NCBI GenBank assembly: GCA_934153945.1
Contig: CAKPFM010000011.1
Coordinates: 1 to 35,887 of the forward strand
Direction of reading: 5' to 3'
Source of the DNA: an uncultured Bacilli bacterium
GTDB lineage: Bacteria > Bacillota_I > Bacilli_A > RF39 > UBA660
Length of the DNA stretch: 35,887 nt
The position numbers and the translations under genes were made by a program. Shown in pieces: positions 15,131-23,462 of the stretch. The first letter of the stretch is position 1. Each line of letters opens with the position of its first letter. Below the pieces are notes generated by a model. The model saw only the letters and a list, made by a program, of their open reading frames with translations. It was not told the origin of the DNA and did no database searches.

Positions 15131-18100
15131 ATGAATGAAAATTATAATCAAAAAAATTTAATGAAATTAGATTTGCAAAATATTACTAATTATGATGCAT
15201 TTATAGATTATTTAGGTAAAATCATTAAAGATCAACCACAAATTTCACCATATTATATAATACAAATATTAGAATTTGATATTTCTAAATATCAAAAGAT
15301 AAATACTAAGCAAGAAATGACAATTGCTAATTACTTTAAAAAGATACTAAATATATATAAAAACGAAATATGTCCAAGAGATTTAGTATCTTTATGCATA
15401 TATGTAAATGATGTTAATGTAGTTGAAGACATAATAAGAAAAAACTATAAAAATTTAAGACAAGAAATAAGAAAAATTATATTTCTTTCAAATGATGAAT
15501 TTATTAAATATATCAATACAACTAAATCATTAGATTATAAAATGTCTATTAAAGATAAAAAATATAATTTAAACATATTTGGTATTGATTTAAGAAATGC
15601 TTCAACTTTATATAAATATTTTGAAAATGATATTAAACTTTTTATTGATAACAAACTAATAAAAATAAAAAACAATAATTTTACTGAATCATATTATATA
15701 TTAAATAGTCTAAAAGGCCAAAATTATAATAATTTTAATGTAATCCAAAACATGTTTTTAAAAAAGTATTTTAATACCGAATTTAGTGAAGAAAAATTAG
15801 AAAATAAAGCTGTGCTAGAATTCGTTGAAAAAATTTATAGAAGGGATAAAATACAAATTAAAAATTTAGATTCTATTTATAGTTTTGAATTTATGAATAC
15901 AATGCAAATACTATCAAAAAAAGTATATAATGATAATAAATATAATTGTTTATTTTTATCCTGTTTTAAATTATTTCTTAAAGAATTTACAAGTAATTAT
16001 GAAGACCAAATTACTTTTCAAGATATAAACTATTTAGAGATATTATTTAAAAGAGCAATAAAAAGAAATAATGTTTTTGAACTCTTAAAACTGAAAAATA
16101 GACAAAGTTTAATTCATTATTATAAAAGTAATGAATACATAGATGAATTAGATATTCCAATCGAATACATTAAAAATTATAATGTAAATCAATATAGACA
16201 AATAGTTAATTTATGTAATGAATATTATATAAATACTAGTGATATTTCAAAGAAAAATATAATTAGTTTTGCTGATTATTATATAAATACTAGTGATACT
16301 TTAAAGCAAAGTGTTATTATATTACTTAATATTTTAGATTATGATGTAATTTTAAAATTAATCGAATTTGGTTTAAATGAAATTGCATTTCATCTAAAAG
16401 ATAAGTCTATTGAATATATTGAAGAATTTCAATACTTAATACGATCAATCAAATCAGAAGATAAATTTGATAATGTTTCATTAATGAATTATATAACAGT
16501 GTTTGATAAATTGATAAAATTAAAAAATAAAAAAATAACAATGATAACTTTAAAAGAATTTACAAAATCTATTTATTATATCAATAAATTGTGTTCTTTT
16601 TATAATATATTTTATACCAATGCTATAAAAAAACTATCTAAATCAAGCAATAAAAATGATGATTTATATTTAGCATGTTTTAAATTGTTCCTTAAAGAAT
16701 TTATAAATAATTATAAAGATAATTTTACTATTGAGGAATTCAATTGTGTAGAAAAACTATTTAGAAGAGCAATAAAAGAAAATTGCGTTAATAAATTGGT
16801 TTTACTAAATAATAAAAAGAGCCTAATTAATTGCTATAAAAGTAATGAATACATAAATATATTAGATGTTCCAATAGAATATGTTGAAAACTATAATGTG
16901 AAACAATATAGACAAGTAATTAATTTATGTAATAGTTTTAGTGCTACTTTAAAACAAAGTGTTATTATGTTGCTTAATATTTTAGATTATGATGTAATTT
17001 TAAAATTAATTAAATTTGATTTAAATGAAGTGGCGCTTAATTTAAAAGATAGGTCTCCTGAATATATTGAAAAATTTCAATATTTAATACGATCAAGTAA
17101 TATAGAAGAATTAGATACTAAATATTCAATTTCAAATTATATGTTAGCGCTTGATAAATTGATAAAATTAAAAAATAAAAAAATAACGATAACAAATTTG
17201 AAAAAAATTATGGAATCTATCGATATTTTTCTAATTCCATCTAATGTTCATATAAAAGAAAATTTAGAACAGCTAGATAAGATAGTAAAAGGGGAACCAT
17301 TTATAGAAAAATTAGAAGGAATAAAATTATATAATGAATATAGAAAAAGATTAACATCATCCATTCCAAACTGTGATGGAAAATATAATAAAATAAAATA
17401 TGGATTAGTAGATTTACATGATAAAAAAATAATTTCAAATGGTGTAGGGAATGGTAATTATTTATTACCACAAAATATAAAATCATCAAGTTGTTTAACA
17501 CCAAACGGAAAGGCAAAAAGTTGCTTGGAACATGGAGCATTAAATCCAAATGGTCGTTTTTTTCAAATAATTAATAATGACCAAATAGTTGCTTATAGTT
17601 GGGTTTGGAGATGTGGAGATGTATTATGCTTTGATAACATAGAAATAACAGATGAAATAGAAAATATAAAAGACTATGAAAAAGTAATATATGAGATATA
17701 CTTACAAGCAGCAAAACAAATAGTAGAAAAAACAAAGCAAGAACAAGGAAAAGGAATAAAAATTGTCTTAATAGGAAGAAACGAAAAAGATATAAAAAAT
17801 AAATATATAGATAATTTACAATCTTTAAATAACTTAAATAAAAAATTGTTTAAACCAAATAGTGAAAAAGAACTTTATCTAAAAGATTCAAGTGAAAAAC
17901 AAGTAATATTATATGGCGATTACAACGAAAATCTAGATACGGTAGATGTTGAACCAATTTACTTATATGAAAGGAAGAAAGTTCAAAGATTTAGTGATTT
18001 GTCAAATAAAGAAATAGAAGTAAAAATTAATTCAATCTACTATGATTATTGTCTACAAAATAATATGAAATATAAAAAAATCAAAAATAATTATGTATCT

Positions 18101-18859
18101 GGTTATGTTGGTGAAGATTGGTTCATTGGGAACAAGAATAATGGAACATATGATTTTTATTATGATAATAATGATAAAAGATTGTTCTATGAAGTAAAAA
18201 AACATATTTCTTTAGAAAAACAAATAGAATTAAAGAATATAAATATTTATATTCCAAAATTCAATGTTGATTATATTTTAAATCAAAAAAATATAGTAGT
18301 AGATGAAGAAGTAATAAATGATTATTTAAAACAACTAAATTCAAATGATTATATTATTCCTGAAAATTATTTTTCTCATACTACAAGCTCTATTGAAAAT
18401 TTGAATAAAATTTTTCATGATGAAGCAATAACATCAGCATTTTATGGAAAACGTTTATCATATGGAATGGCTAATGGAAAATATTATATTAGTGTTGCTC
18501 AAATAAATTCACCGGCATATCAACAATACAAGAAGACAGGGACAATTATTTTAGATGACAATATGCAAGTAAATCACCAAATTAAGCTTGAATTTAATAA
18601 TCCTTTTGACAAATCTTTATTTAGTGATACTTCATATCCTATAAGAACATCAGGAATCGAAGGCGAGTGTCATATATTTGAAAAAATATCCCGTGATCAT
18701 TTTAAATGCCTTTTGACTTGTTCTAATGATAATATTAAACTAGCGCAAATTATTTTTTTGAATGAAGCATATAACTTAGATTTGCCTATTGTATTAGAAA
18801 AAACAAAATCAAAAATTGATACAGATTTTGTAAAAAAATATATAAAAATAAAACATTAA
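15131..18859 (+). CDS. 1242-residue repeat protein with GNAT-like and ADP-ribosyltransferase-like regions
   Basis: I do not recognise this protein as a whole. Residues 1-270 are Asn/Ile/Lys-rich and helical. Residues about 272-480 and 510-700 are two copies of one helical module, sharing CFKLFLKEF, YKSNEYI, DVPIEY or DIPIEY, and NILDYDVILKLI. Residues about 735-900 contain a GNAT-like run: CLEHGALNPNGRFFQI, then IVAYSWVWRCGDVLCFDNIEI and a helix with IYLQAAKQIVEK. After a variable stretch the C-terminus (about 1077-1195) has SHTTSSIENL with His1083, GKYYISVA with Tyr1118/1119 and EGECHIF with Glu1177/1179; this His, Tyr, Glu order and the flanking pattern recall H-Y-E ADP-ribosyltransferases or DarT-like folds. 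Both domain calls are low-confidence inferences. No signal peptide or membrane segment is seen. It is the second gene of the ankyrin operon and ends at a strong palindromic terminator. Confidence 0.8.
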   Translation: MNENYNQKNLMKLDLQNITNYDAFIDYLGKIIKDQPQISPYYIIQILEFDISKYQKINTKQEMTIANYFKKILNIYKNEICPRDLVSLCIYVNDVNVVEDIIRKNYKNLRQEIRKIIFLSNDEFIKYINTTKSLDYKMSIKDKKYNLNIFGIDLRNASTLYKYFENDIKLFIDNKLIKIKNNNFTESYYILNSLKGQNYNNFNVIQNMFLKKYFNTEFSEEKLENKAVLEFVEKIYRRDKIQIKNLDSIYSFEFMNTMQILSKKVYNDNKYNCLFLSCFKLFLKEFTSNYEDQITFQDINYLEILFKRAIKRNNVFELLKLKNRQSLIHYYKSNEYIDELDIPIEYIKNYNVNQYRQIVNLCNEYYINTSDISKKNIISFADYYINTSDTLKQSVIILLNILDYDVILKLIEFGLNEIAFHLKDKSIEYIEEFQYLIRSIKSEDKFDNVSLMNYITVFDKLIKLKNKKITMITLKEFTKSIYYINKLCSFYNIFYTNAIKKLSKSSNKNDDLYLACFKLFLKEFINNYKDNFTIEEFNCVEKLFRRAIKENCVNKLVLLNNKKSLINCYKSNEYINILDVPIEYVENYNVKQYRQVINLCNSFSATLKQSVIMLLNILDYDVILKLIKFDLNEVALNLKDRSPEYIEKFQYLIRSSNIEELDTKYSISNYMLALDKLIKLKNKKITITNLKKIMESIDIFLIPSNVHIKENLEQLDKIVKGEPFIEKLEGIKLYNEYRKRLTSSIPNCDGKYNKIKYGLVDLHDKKIISNGVGNGNYLLPQNIKSSSCLTPNGKAKSCLEHGALNPNGRFFQIINNDQIVAYSWVWRCGDVLCFDNIEITDEIENIKDYEKVIYEIYLQAAKQIVEKTKQEQGKGIKIVLIGRNEKDIKNKYIDNLQSLNNLNKKLFKPNSEKELYLKDSSEKQVILYGDYNENLDTVDVEPIYLYERKKVQRFSDLSNKEIEVKINSIYYDYCLQNNMKYKKIKNNYVSGYVGEDWFIGNKNNGTYDFYYDNNDKRLFYEVKKHISLEKQIELKNINIYIPKFNVDYILNQKNIVVDEEVINDYLKQLNSNDYIIPENYFSHTTSSIENLNKIFHDEAITSAFYGKRLSYGMANGKYYISVAQINSPAYQQYKKTGTIILDDNMQVNHQIKLEFNNPFDKSLFSDTSYPIRTSGIEGECHIFEKISRDHFKCLLTCSNDNIKLAQIIFLNEAYNLDLPIVLEKTKSKIDTDFVKKYIKIKH
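15950..17225 (+). repeat. Internal duplication of about 600 nt
   Basis: Bases about 15950-16575 and 16660-17225 encode two copies of the same helical module. DNA identity is still high in places; for example the stretch encoding NILDYDVILKLI is nearly identical in both. The first copy carries a small extra insertion where the segment encoding YYINTSD is itself doubled (about 16220-16300). The boundaries are approximate. Confidence 0.8.
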
Positions 18860-18935
18860 ATTGTTATTTAATTATCTAATTAAAATAAATACGATAATTT
18901 GATTATTAATAAGTTAAAAGTATACAAAATATAGA

Positions 18936-18965
18936 TTATAAAAAGGTCAATTGACCTTTTTATAA
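18936..18965. terminator. Perfect 30-bp palindrome, bidirectional terminator
   Basis: TTATAAAAAGGTCAA at 18936-18950 is followed directly by its reverse complement at 18951-18965. As RNA it forms a strong hairpin with an AATT turn and a U-rich 3' arm. It closes the ankyrin/ART-like operon before the tRNA-Gln promoter. The rest of 18860-19035 is AT-rich, with only that promoter recognisable. Confidence 0.8.
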
Positions 18966-18995
18966 TAAAAAAATATATAGATTTTTGAAAATAAC

Positions 18996-19025
18996 TTGTA
19001 AATTAAAAACAATTAATAGTATAAT
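18996..19025 (+). promoter_or_regulatory. Promoter of tRNA-Gln/gltX
   Basis: TTGTAA at 18996-19001 and TATAAT at 19020-19025 are 18 bp apart. The start would lie near 19032, a few bases before the mature tRNA 5' end at 19036. Confidence 0.75.
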
Positions 19026-19035
19026 ATATATGCAT

Positions 19036-19110
19036 TGCCCAATAGCCAAGCGGTAAGGCATCGGACTCTGACTCCGACATTCGTAGGTTCGAATCCTACT
19101 TGGGCAGCCA
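19036..19110 (+). tRNA. tRNA-Gln (anticodon CTG)
   Basis: A 75-nt cloverleaf with encoded CCA. The acceptor TGCCCAA pairs with TTGGGCA, the discriminator is G, and the anticodon arm is TCGGA-CTCTGAC-TCCGA with anticodon CTG. The T arm is GTAGG-TTCGAAT-CCTAC. The U1-A72 start pair is typical of glutamine tRNAs. It decodes CAG, a rare codon in such AT-rich DNA. gltX starts 20 nt downstream with no terminator between. Confidence 0.97.
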
Positions 19111-19130
19111 TAATATGGAAGAGTGATTAT

Positions 19131-20774
19131 ATGACAAATAAAGAATACGCAGAAATGTTATTACCAAACGTAGAACATGATGCAGAATATTACGAAAATC
19201 TATATAAACCAAGAAATTTGGATGAAAAATGTGTTGTAACTCGTTTTGCTCCATCTCCTACAGGATTTGTACACATGGGATCTTTACTAGCAGCATTTAT
19301 AGCTAGAAAAGCAGCTCATGATACAAATGGTGTATTTTACCTTAGAATTGAAGATACTGATCAAAAAAGAGAAGTAGAAAATGGAATAGAAGGAATCGTT
19401 TCTGATTTAAAAAACTTTGATATTTCATTTGATGAAGGTGCTATTTCAAGAGATGAAGAAATAGGTGAATATGGACCTTATATTCAATCTAAAAGAAAAG
19501 ATATATATCAAGCATTTGCTAGAAAATTAATAGAAGAAGGTAAAGCATATCCATGTTTTTGTAGTGAAGAAGAGTTAAATGAAATTAGAACAAAACAAGA
19601 AGAAACTAAAAGAAGAATTGGTTACTATGGATTATCAGCTAAATGTCGTAAATTAAATAGAGAAGATGTAATAGAAAAAATAAAAAATAAAGAACCATAT
19701 ATAATTAGATTAAAATCATCAGGAAATTTTGATAGAAAAATCAAAATAAAAGATTTAGTAAAAGGTGATATAGAATTTCCAGAAAATGATATAGATATAA
19801 TTATAATTAAAAGTGATGGTCTTCCAACTTATCATTTTGCCCACGCTATTGATGATCATTTAATGCATACGACTCATGTTATTAGAGGAGATGAATGGGT
19901 AAGTAGTTTACCAGTACATATTGATTTATTTAAAACATTAGGTTTTAAAGCACCAAAATATGCACATTTATCACCTTTAATGAAAGAAGAAGATGGTAAT
20001 AAAAGAAAGCTATCTAAGAGAAAAGATCCTGAAGCAGCAGTTAGTTACTATTTTTCAAAAGGTATTCCAGTAGAAGCTGTTAAACTATACTTAATGACTA
20101 TCGCTAATACAAATTTTGAAGATTGGTATAACTGTAATAAAGATAAATCATTAAATGATTTTAAATTTGAATTTAACAAAATCAGTAAAAGTGGTTCATT
20201 ATTTGATATGGATAAATTATTAAATATTTCTAAAAACTATATAAGTACTTTAAAAGCTGAAGAAGTATATGATGGAGCACTTGAATATTCTAAAGAATTT
20301 GATCAAGATTTATATAAATTATTAAGTGAAAACAAAGAATATACAATTAATATTTTGAGTATTGAAAGATATCAAAAGAAACCAAGAAAAGATTTTTCTA
20401 TGTATAGTGATATTAAAAAAGCTATATGGTATATGTATCCAAATTTATTTGATGGAACAACTTATGATAAAAAACTTAGTGAAGAAGAAATTAAATTAGT
20501 GGAAGAATACTTTAATAATTATTATGATATTAATAATACTAAGGAAGAATGGTATAATAATATCAAGTCATTAGCAGAAAATCATGGATATGCTAAAGAA
20601 GTAAAAGAATATAAAGAAAATCCTGATAATTATAAAGGACATGTAGGTGATATTTGTGAATTAATCCGTTATGCAGTAACTTCACTTACTATGACTCCTG
20701 ATTTATACGAAATATTAAAACTTTTAGGAAAAGAAGAAATAGAGAGAAGAATAAATATTTTAAAAAATAAATAA
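19131..20774 (+). CDS. gltX: Glutamyl-tRNA synthetase (GluRS type)
   Basis: Class I synthetase charging tRNA-Glu with glutamate. The start is the ATG at 19131 after GGAAGAGTGAT; a longer frame from 19035 runs through the tRNA and is not credible. The protein has 547 residues, longer than the usual 470-500. RFAPSPTGFVHMGS carries the HIGH-type signature at His48, LRIEDTDQKR follows, the zinc cysteines begin with Cys142-Phe-Cys144 and end with a later Cys in SAKCRK, and the KMSKS equivalent is KLSKR at 293-297. APSPTG and EDTD separate it from GlnRS, which has PEPNG and DDTN. Because it is sandwiched between tRNA-Gln and tRNA-Glu genes it may be a non-discriminating enzyme feeding a GatCAB amidotransferase; that is inference, as no gat or glnS gene is in the window. 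Confidence 0.95.
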   Translation: MTNKEYAEMLLPNVEHDAEYYENLYKPRNLDEKCVVTRFAPSPTGFVHMGSLLAAFIARKAAHDTNGVFYLRIEDTDQKREVENGIEGIVSDLKNFDISFDEGAISRDEEIGEYGPYIQSKRKDIYQAFARKLIEEGKAYPCFCSEEELNEIRTKQEETKRRIGYYGLSAKCRKLNREDVIEKIKNKEPYIIRLKSSGNFDRKIKIKDLVKGDIEFPENDIDIIIIKSDGLPTYHFAHAIDDHLMHTTHVIRGDEWVSSLPVHIDLFKTLGFKAPKYAHLSPLMKEEDGNKRKLSKRKDPEAAVSYYFSKGIPVEAVKLYLMTIANTNFEDWYNCNKDKSLNDFKFEFNKISKSGSLFDMDKLLNISKNYISTLKAEEVYDGALEYSKEFDQDLYKLLSENKEYTINILSIERYQKKPRKDFSMYSDIKKAIWYMYPNLFDGTTYDKKLSEEEIKLVEEYFNNYYDINNTKEEWYNNIKSLAENHGYAKEVKEYKENPDNYKGHVGDICELIRYAVTSLTMTPDLYEILKLLGKEEIERRINILKNK

Positions 20775-20794
20775 TTGACTAGTTATCTAGTCAA
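20775..20794 (+). other. Hairpin between gltX and tRNA-Glu
   Basis: TTGACTAG at 20775-20782 pairs perfectly with CTAGTCAA at 20787-20794 over a TTAT loop. No T-run follows, and tRNA-Glu begins five bases later without a visible promoter. It looks like an RNA processing or stabilising hairpin within a joint transcript rather than a terminator. Confidence 0.6.
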
Positions 20795-20799
20795 TAATT

Positions 20800-20876
20800 G
20801 ACCCGTTGGTGAAGTGGTTTAACACGGTACCCTCTCAAGGTATTATTCATGGGTCCAAATCCCATACGGGCCACCA
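20800..20876 (+). tRNA. tRNA-Glu (anticodon CTC)
   Basis: A 77-nt cloverleaf with encoded CCA. The anticodon arm is GTACC-CTCTCAA-GGTAT with anticodon CTC, decoding GAG. The acceptor GACCCGT against ACGGGCC has an A-C mismatch at position 2-71, the anticodon stem opens with a G-U pair, and the T loop reads TCCAAAT instead of the usual TTCRANT. These departures suggest a relaxed minor isoacceptor. It is probably co-transcribed with gltX and ends at the terminator at 20922. Confidence 0.9.
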
Positions 20877-20921
20877 AATTGATTGATATTTGAACTTTTA
20901 TAGTTTCGATAGTAATAAATT

Positions 20922-20945
20922 ACTAACAGAAATGTTAGTTTTTTT
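20922..20945 (+). terminator. Intrinsic terminator after tRNA-Glu
   Basis: ACTAACA at 20922-20928 pairs with TGTTAGT at 20933-20939 over a GAAA loop, followed by a T-run to 20945. Confidence 0.85.
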
Positions 20946-20972
20946 GTTATTTAAGAAAGTGAGAGTGATTAT

Positions 20973-21011
20973 ATGTTAACAATAGAAACTAGAAGAAAAA
21001 AATTAATTTAA
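20973..21011 (+). pseudogene. Possible gene remnant: 12-codon ORF with good ribosome binding site
   Basis: The sequence GAGAGTGATTAT directly before an ATG at 20973 closely matches the translation start region of gltX (GAGTGATTATATG), but the frame encodes only MLTIETRRKKLI before a stop. It could be the head of a decayed gene, a duplicated scrap or a chance ORF. No promoter is visible. Confidence 0.25.
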
Positions 21012-21069
21012 GATAGTATGTTCAAAATAATTTCATATTTATTACAGCTATAAAATTAAATAAAACAAA

Positions 21070-21101
21070 AAATATACAATGAAGTATATTTTTATTTTTT
21101 T
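21070..21101. terminator. Bidirectional terminator, mainly for the minus-strand gene
   Basis: AAATATAC at 21070-21077 pairs with GTATATTT at 21084-21091. There is a T-run on the plus strand and an A-run upstream that reads as a T-run on the minus strand. It lies directly against the stop codon of the minus-strand gene. Confidence 0.7.
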
Positions 21102-21538
21102 AAAACTTTAGATTTTGAATTAATATTACAATATAATTCATTTAAAATACTTATAGGTACTAAATTATCTTCAAATTTAAGTAAATCACTATCAAATTTA
21201 TAGATTGGATAAATATGCATATAATATGAACCTATGTCATCATCTTTAGATAATTCATTTTCCATTATAGGATTAATTGAATTTTTTTGAAAAATTATTT
21301 CATTTGTAAATATATTAATTAGTGTAGATTCATATCCATATACTAATACATCTCTTCCTCCATAACAATGACCTATTATATTTCTAATGAACAATCTTGT
21401 TAAATAATAAATTCCTTTACTTTCAAAAACATAAACGTTTGAAATATCAATTTTTGTCTCTAAATCATCATTTTGTGGTTTTAAGAATAATGATTGATTA
21501 ATTTTACTATTTTTAAAAACTTTTTTACTTTTATACAT
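21092..21538 (-). CDS. Hypothetical protein, 148 residues
   Basis: I do not recognise this protein. It has no signal peptide or membrane segment and is predicted to be soluble with mixed strand and helix. Its central part reads ISNVYVFESKGIYYLTRLF, then a Gly-rich turn in IIGHCYGGRDVLVYGYES, and ends with a Lys/Ser-rich tail. The ATG follows a strong CGGAGGAT ribosome binding site, and a good promoter precedes it at 21559-21587, so it is very probably expressed. It stands alone between two convergent or divergent units. Confidence 0.75.
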   Translation of the reverse strand: MYKSKKVFKNSKINQSLFLKPQNDDLETKIDISNVYVFESKGIYYLTRLFIRNIIGHCYGGRDVLVYGYESTLINIFTNEIIFQKNSINPIMENELSKDDDIGSYYMHIYPIYKFDSDLLKFEDNLVPISILNELYCNINSKSKVLKK

Positions 21539-21558
21539 ATTAATCCTCCGTAGATGCT

Positions 21559-21587
21559 ATTTTACCATATTATATGTTTACTTTCAA
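21559..21587 (-). promoter_or_regulatory. Promoter of the 148-residue minus-strand gene
   Basis: Read on the minus strand, TTGAAA (complement of 21582-21587) and TAAAAT (complement of 21559-21564) are 17 bp apart. The start codon lies about 20 bp further on. Confidence 0.65.
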
Positions 21588-21597
21588 ATATATTTAC

Positions 21598-21626
21598 TAG
21601 ACATATTAAATAAAAAATGATAATAT
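21598..21626 (+). promoter_or_regulatory. Promoter of the gene at 21650
   Basis: TAGACA at 21598-21603 and TAATAT at 21621-21626 are 17 bp apart, with an extended TG before the -10 box. It is divergent from, and separated by about 10 bp from, the promoter of the minus-strand gene. Confidence 0.6.
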
Positions 21627-21649
21627 AAGTAACTGTTAGGAGTGATATA

Positions 21650-22201
21650 GTGATTTTAGAAGAATTATATAATTATAAATTAATGGAATATAAATTAACT
21701 GGGTTTAGAGAAGAACCATATAAGTTACTAGCAATGCTTTTATTGCCTCAAAAAGATAATTATGAACCATTATTAGTAGATGAGGGAACGTTTTATAATT
21801 TTTATAAAAAGGAAATAGATAAAAATATAAAAAAAGTTATTACTGATTTTGAAATAACAAAAAAAGATATAATTAACTATATTGAATCCAATGGATTTTA
21901 TTGTGATGATTATGAACATGATAAAATATGGTATGTTTTTGCAGAAGGATTTGGAACAATGCACTGGGGTATAATGTATAAAAGAAATGATACTTCTCAA
22001 GAAATATATTCTAAAATGTATGGTGAAAATGATTTTATATTAATGAATTTATATAGAAGCAGATATCAAAAATTATATGAAACATATATAAACCATCCAA
22101 AATTATTTAACTTAATAAGAATAGCTAGTTTATTAAATCAAAAATACGAAAGTATAGTGTCTGGAAATCCACTTCCAAGTAAAATAAAATTATTAAAGTA
22201 A
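21650..22201 (+). CDS. Hypothetical protein, 183 residues, GTG start
   Basis: I do not recognise this protein. The start is a GTG at 21650, supported by TAGGAGTGAT at the right distance. The sequence is predicted soluble and mostly helical, with many aromatic residues; the middle segment WYVFAEGFGTMHWGIMYKR is the most distinctive part. No signal peptide, membrane segment or obvious catalytic motif is visible. It lies between its own promoter and a terminator, so it appears to be transcribed as a single gene. Confidence 0.75.
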   Translation: MILEELYNYKLMEYKLTGFREEPYKLLAMLLLPQKDNYEPLLVDEGTFYNFYKKEIDKNIKKVITDFEITKKDIINYIESNGFYCDDYEHDKIWYVFAEGFGTMHWGIMYKRNDTSQEIYSKMYGENDFILMNLYRSRYQKLYETYINHPKLFNLIRIASLLNQKYESIVSGNPLPSKIKLLK

Positions 22202-22225
22202 AGCTAACAATTGTTAGTTTTTTTT
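22202..22225 (+). terminator. Intrinsic terminator after the 183-residue gene
   Basis: CTAACAATTGTTAG at 22204-22217 is a perfect palindrome directly after the stop codon and is followed by eight T. Confidence 0.8.
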
Positions 22226-22233
22226 GGTATAAT
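22225..22233 (+). promoter_or_regulatory. Extended -10 promoter of the MATE-like gene
   Basis: TGGTATAAT at 22225-22233 is a perfect extended -10 element immediately after the preceding terminator. No clear -35 box is seen. Confidence 0.5.
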
Positions 22234-22256
22234 TAAACATAGTAGGAGGTTAGTAA

Positions 22257-23414
22257 ATGAAAAGATTATTAAAAATTAGTTTTGATTCATTATTTTTTTC
22301 ATTTATTCCAATTATATCTTGGTTTATATTAGGAATGCTTGTTGATAAACATTTAATAAATGTTTTTACATTGACATATCCATTACAATTTATTTATTCA
22401 TTAATAAAATCAATATTTGGAATATCTCCAAATATATGTAAAGAGAAAGAGAAAAATCAAAATATAGTTATGTCTGGAATAATATGTGGTATAATCGTTG
22501 GATTCATAGTATTCGGATTATTTGTATTAAATGTTGATAATTATATTACATTTATGAATATGGATATTACAATTTATCATAACTTTTGTATCTATTCAAT
22601 GATTCAATTATATATACATTCAGTTTTTGTTTTAATAATAGAAAAATTATATTATGAAGAAAAAAATACCAAAGCAAATATTTATACAATTACATTTAAT
22701 TTGTTAAATTTTATTTGTTTAGTTGTAACTTCCTTAATATTTGAAAATCAATTATATATTATATTTATAACCTTAATAATGATATTTTTATATGTTATTA
22801 TTATGTTAGCAATAGAATGGGATAAATTTAAACTAGATTTAAATATTATTTCAAAAATAAGATATGACTCTGTTGATGTAATAAACAATATTTTATATTT
22901 TTTAATATTTTTATTTGGATTAAGCAATGCTTCAGATTTCGGAATTGAATATATAATAGCAATTAATTTTGTGTCACTTATTACTGATTGTCAATGGGAT
23001 TCATTTGAAGCAATTTCAGAAGTAGCTAAGATAGATCTTGCTAAAAAGAGATTCAATTATAAGGAACATATTAAAAATGCTTATAAACTATTATTTATTT
23101 TATTAACAACAGTATTTTTGATGTTTTTATTTCTCTATAACATTTATAATTTAGATTTAAAATTAGTATCAATATATTTAATTTTTGAAATAATAAATTT
23201 TGCTATATACCCAATATATAGAATAAATACTTGTTATTTACAATTAGAATATTCAACTATTTTAATAACAACTAATAAATTGGTATCTGGTATATTAAGA
23301 TTAATAGTGTCATTATTACCAACACCATTTTGTACTGGTTTAGGTCAAATATGTGCATCAATATATCAATTTATAACTACAAATATAATGATGAAAAGAA
23401 GTAAATCAAAATAA
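22257..23414 (+). CDS. MATE/MOP-superfamily membrane transporter-like protein
   Basis: A 385-residue integral membrane protein with about ten to twelve hydrophobic segments, the first at 10-30. The opening (SFDSLFFSFIPIISWFILGMLVDKHL, split by a turn) and the middle loop with DCQWDSFEAISEVAKIDLAKKRFN are arranged like a MATE or polysaccharide-flippase protein, in which two six-helix bundles are joined by such a loop. It is shorter than typical MATE exporters (about 450). Transport substrate unknown; drug or metabolite export is the family norm. The ATG follows TAGGAGGT. The next gene encodes a DUF1287 protein after a terminator, so a shared function is uncertain. Confidence 0.65.
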   Translation: MKRLLKISFDSLFFSFIPIISWFILGMLVDKHLINVFTLTYPLQFIYSLIKSIFGISPNICKEKEKNQNIVMSGIICGIIVGFIVFGLFVLNVDNYITFMNMDITIYHNFCIYSMIQLYIHSVFVLIIEKLYYEEKNTKANIYTITFNLLNFICLVVTSLIFENQLYIIFITLIMIFLYVIIMLAIEWDKFKLDLNIISKIRYDSVDVINNILYFLIFLFGLSNASDFGIEYIIAINFVSLITDCQWDSFEAISEVAKIDLAKKRFNYKEHIKNAYKLLFILLTTVFLMFLFLYNIYNLDLKLVSIYLIFEIINFAIYPIYRINTCYLQLEYSTILITTNKLVSGILRLIVSLLPTPFCTGLGQICASIYQFITTNIMMKRSKSK

Positions 23415-23426
23415 AGATTTACTTTT
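23399..23426 (+). terminator. Terminator overlapping the end of the MATE-like gene
   Basis: AAGTAAATC at 23399-23407 pairs perfectly with GATTTACTT at 23416-23424. The stop codon of the gene (23412-23414) lies in the loop, and a short T tract follows. Confidence 0.7.
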
Positions 23427-23462
23427 AATTTACTAATATGATAATATGAGTTAGGTGATAAT

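Noticed and set aside
13627..18859. Toxin-antitoxin pair interpretation of the ankyrin and 1242-residue genes
   Set aside because: Both proteins are far larger than usual toxin-antitoxin partners and no small antitoxin-like gene is adjacent; kept only as an effector-like hypothesis.
19035..19130. N-terminal extension of gltX
   Set aside because: The stretch is the tRNA-Gln gene read as protein; the ATG at 19131 has its own binding site.
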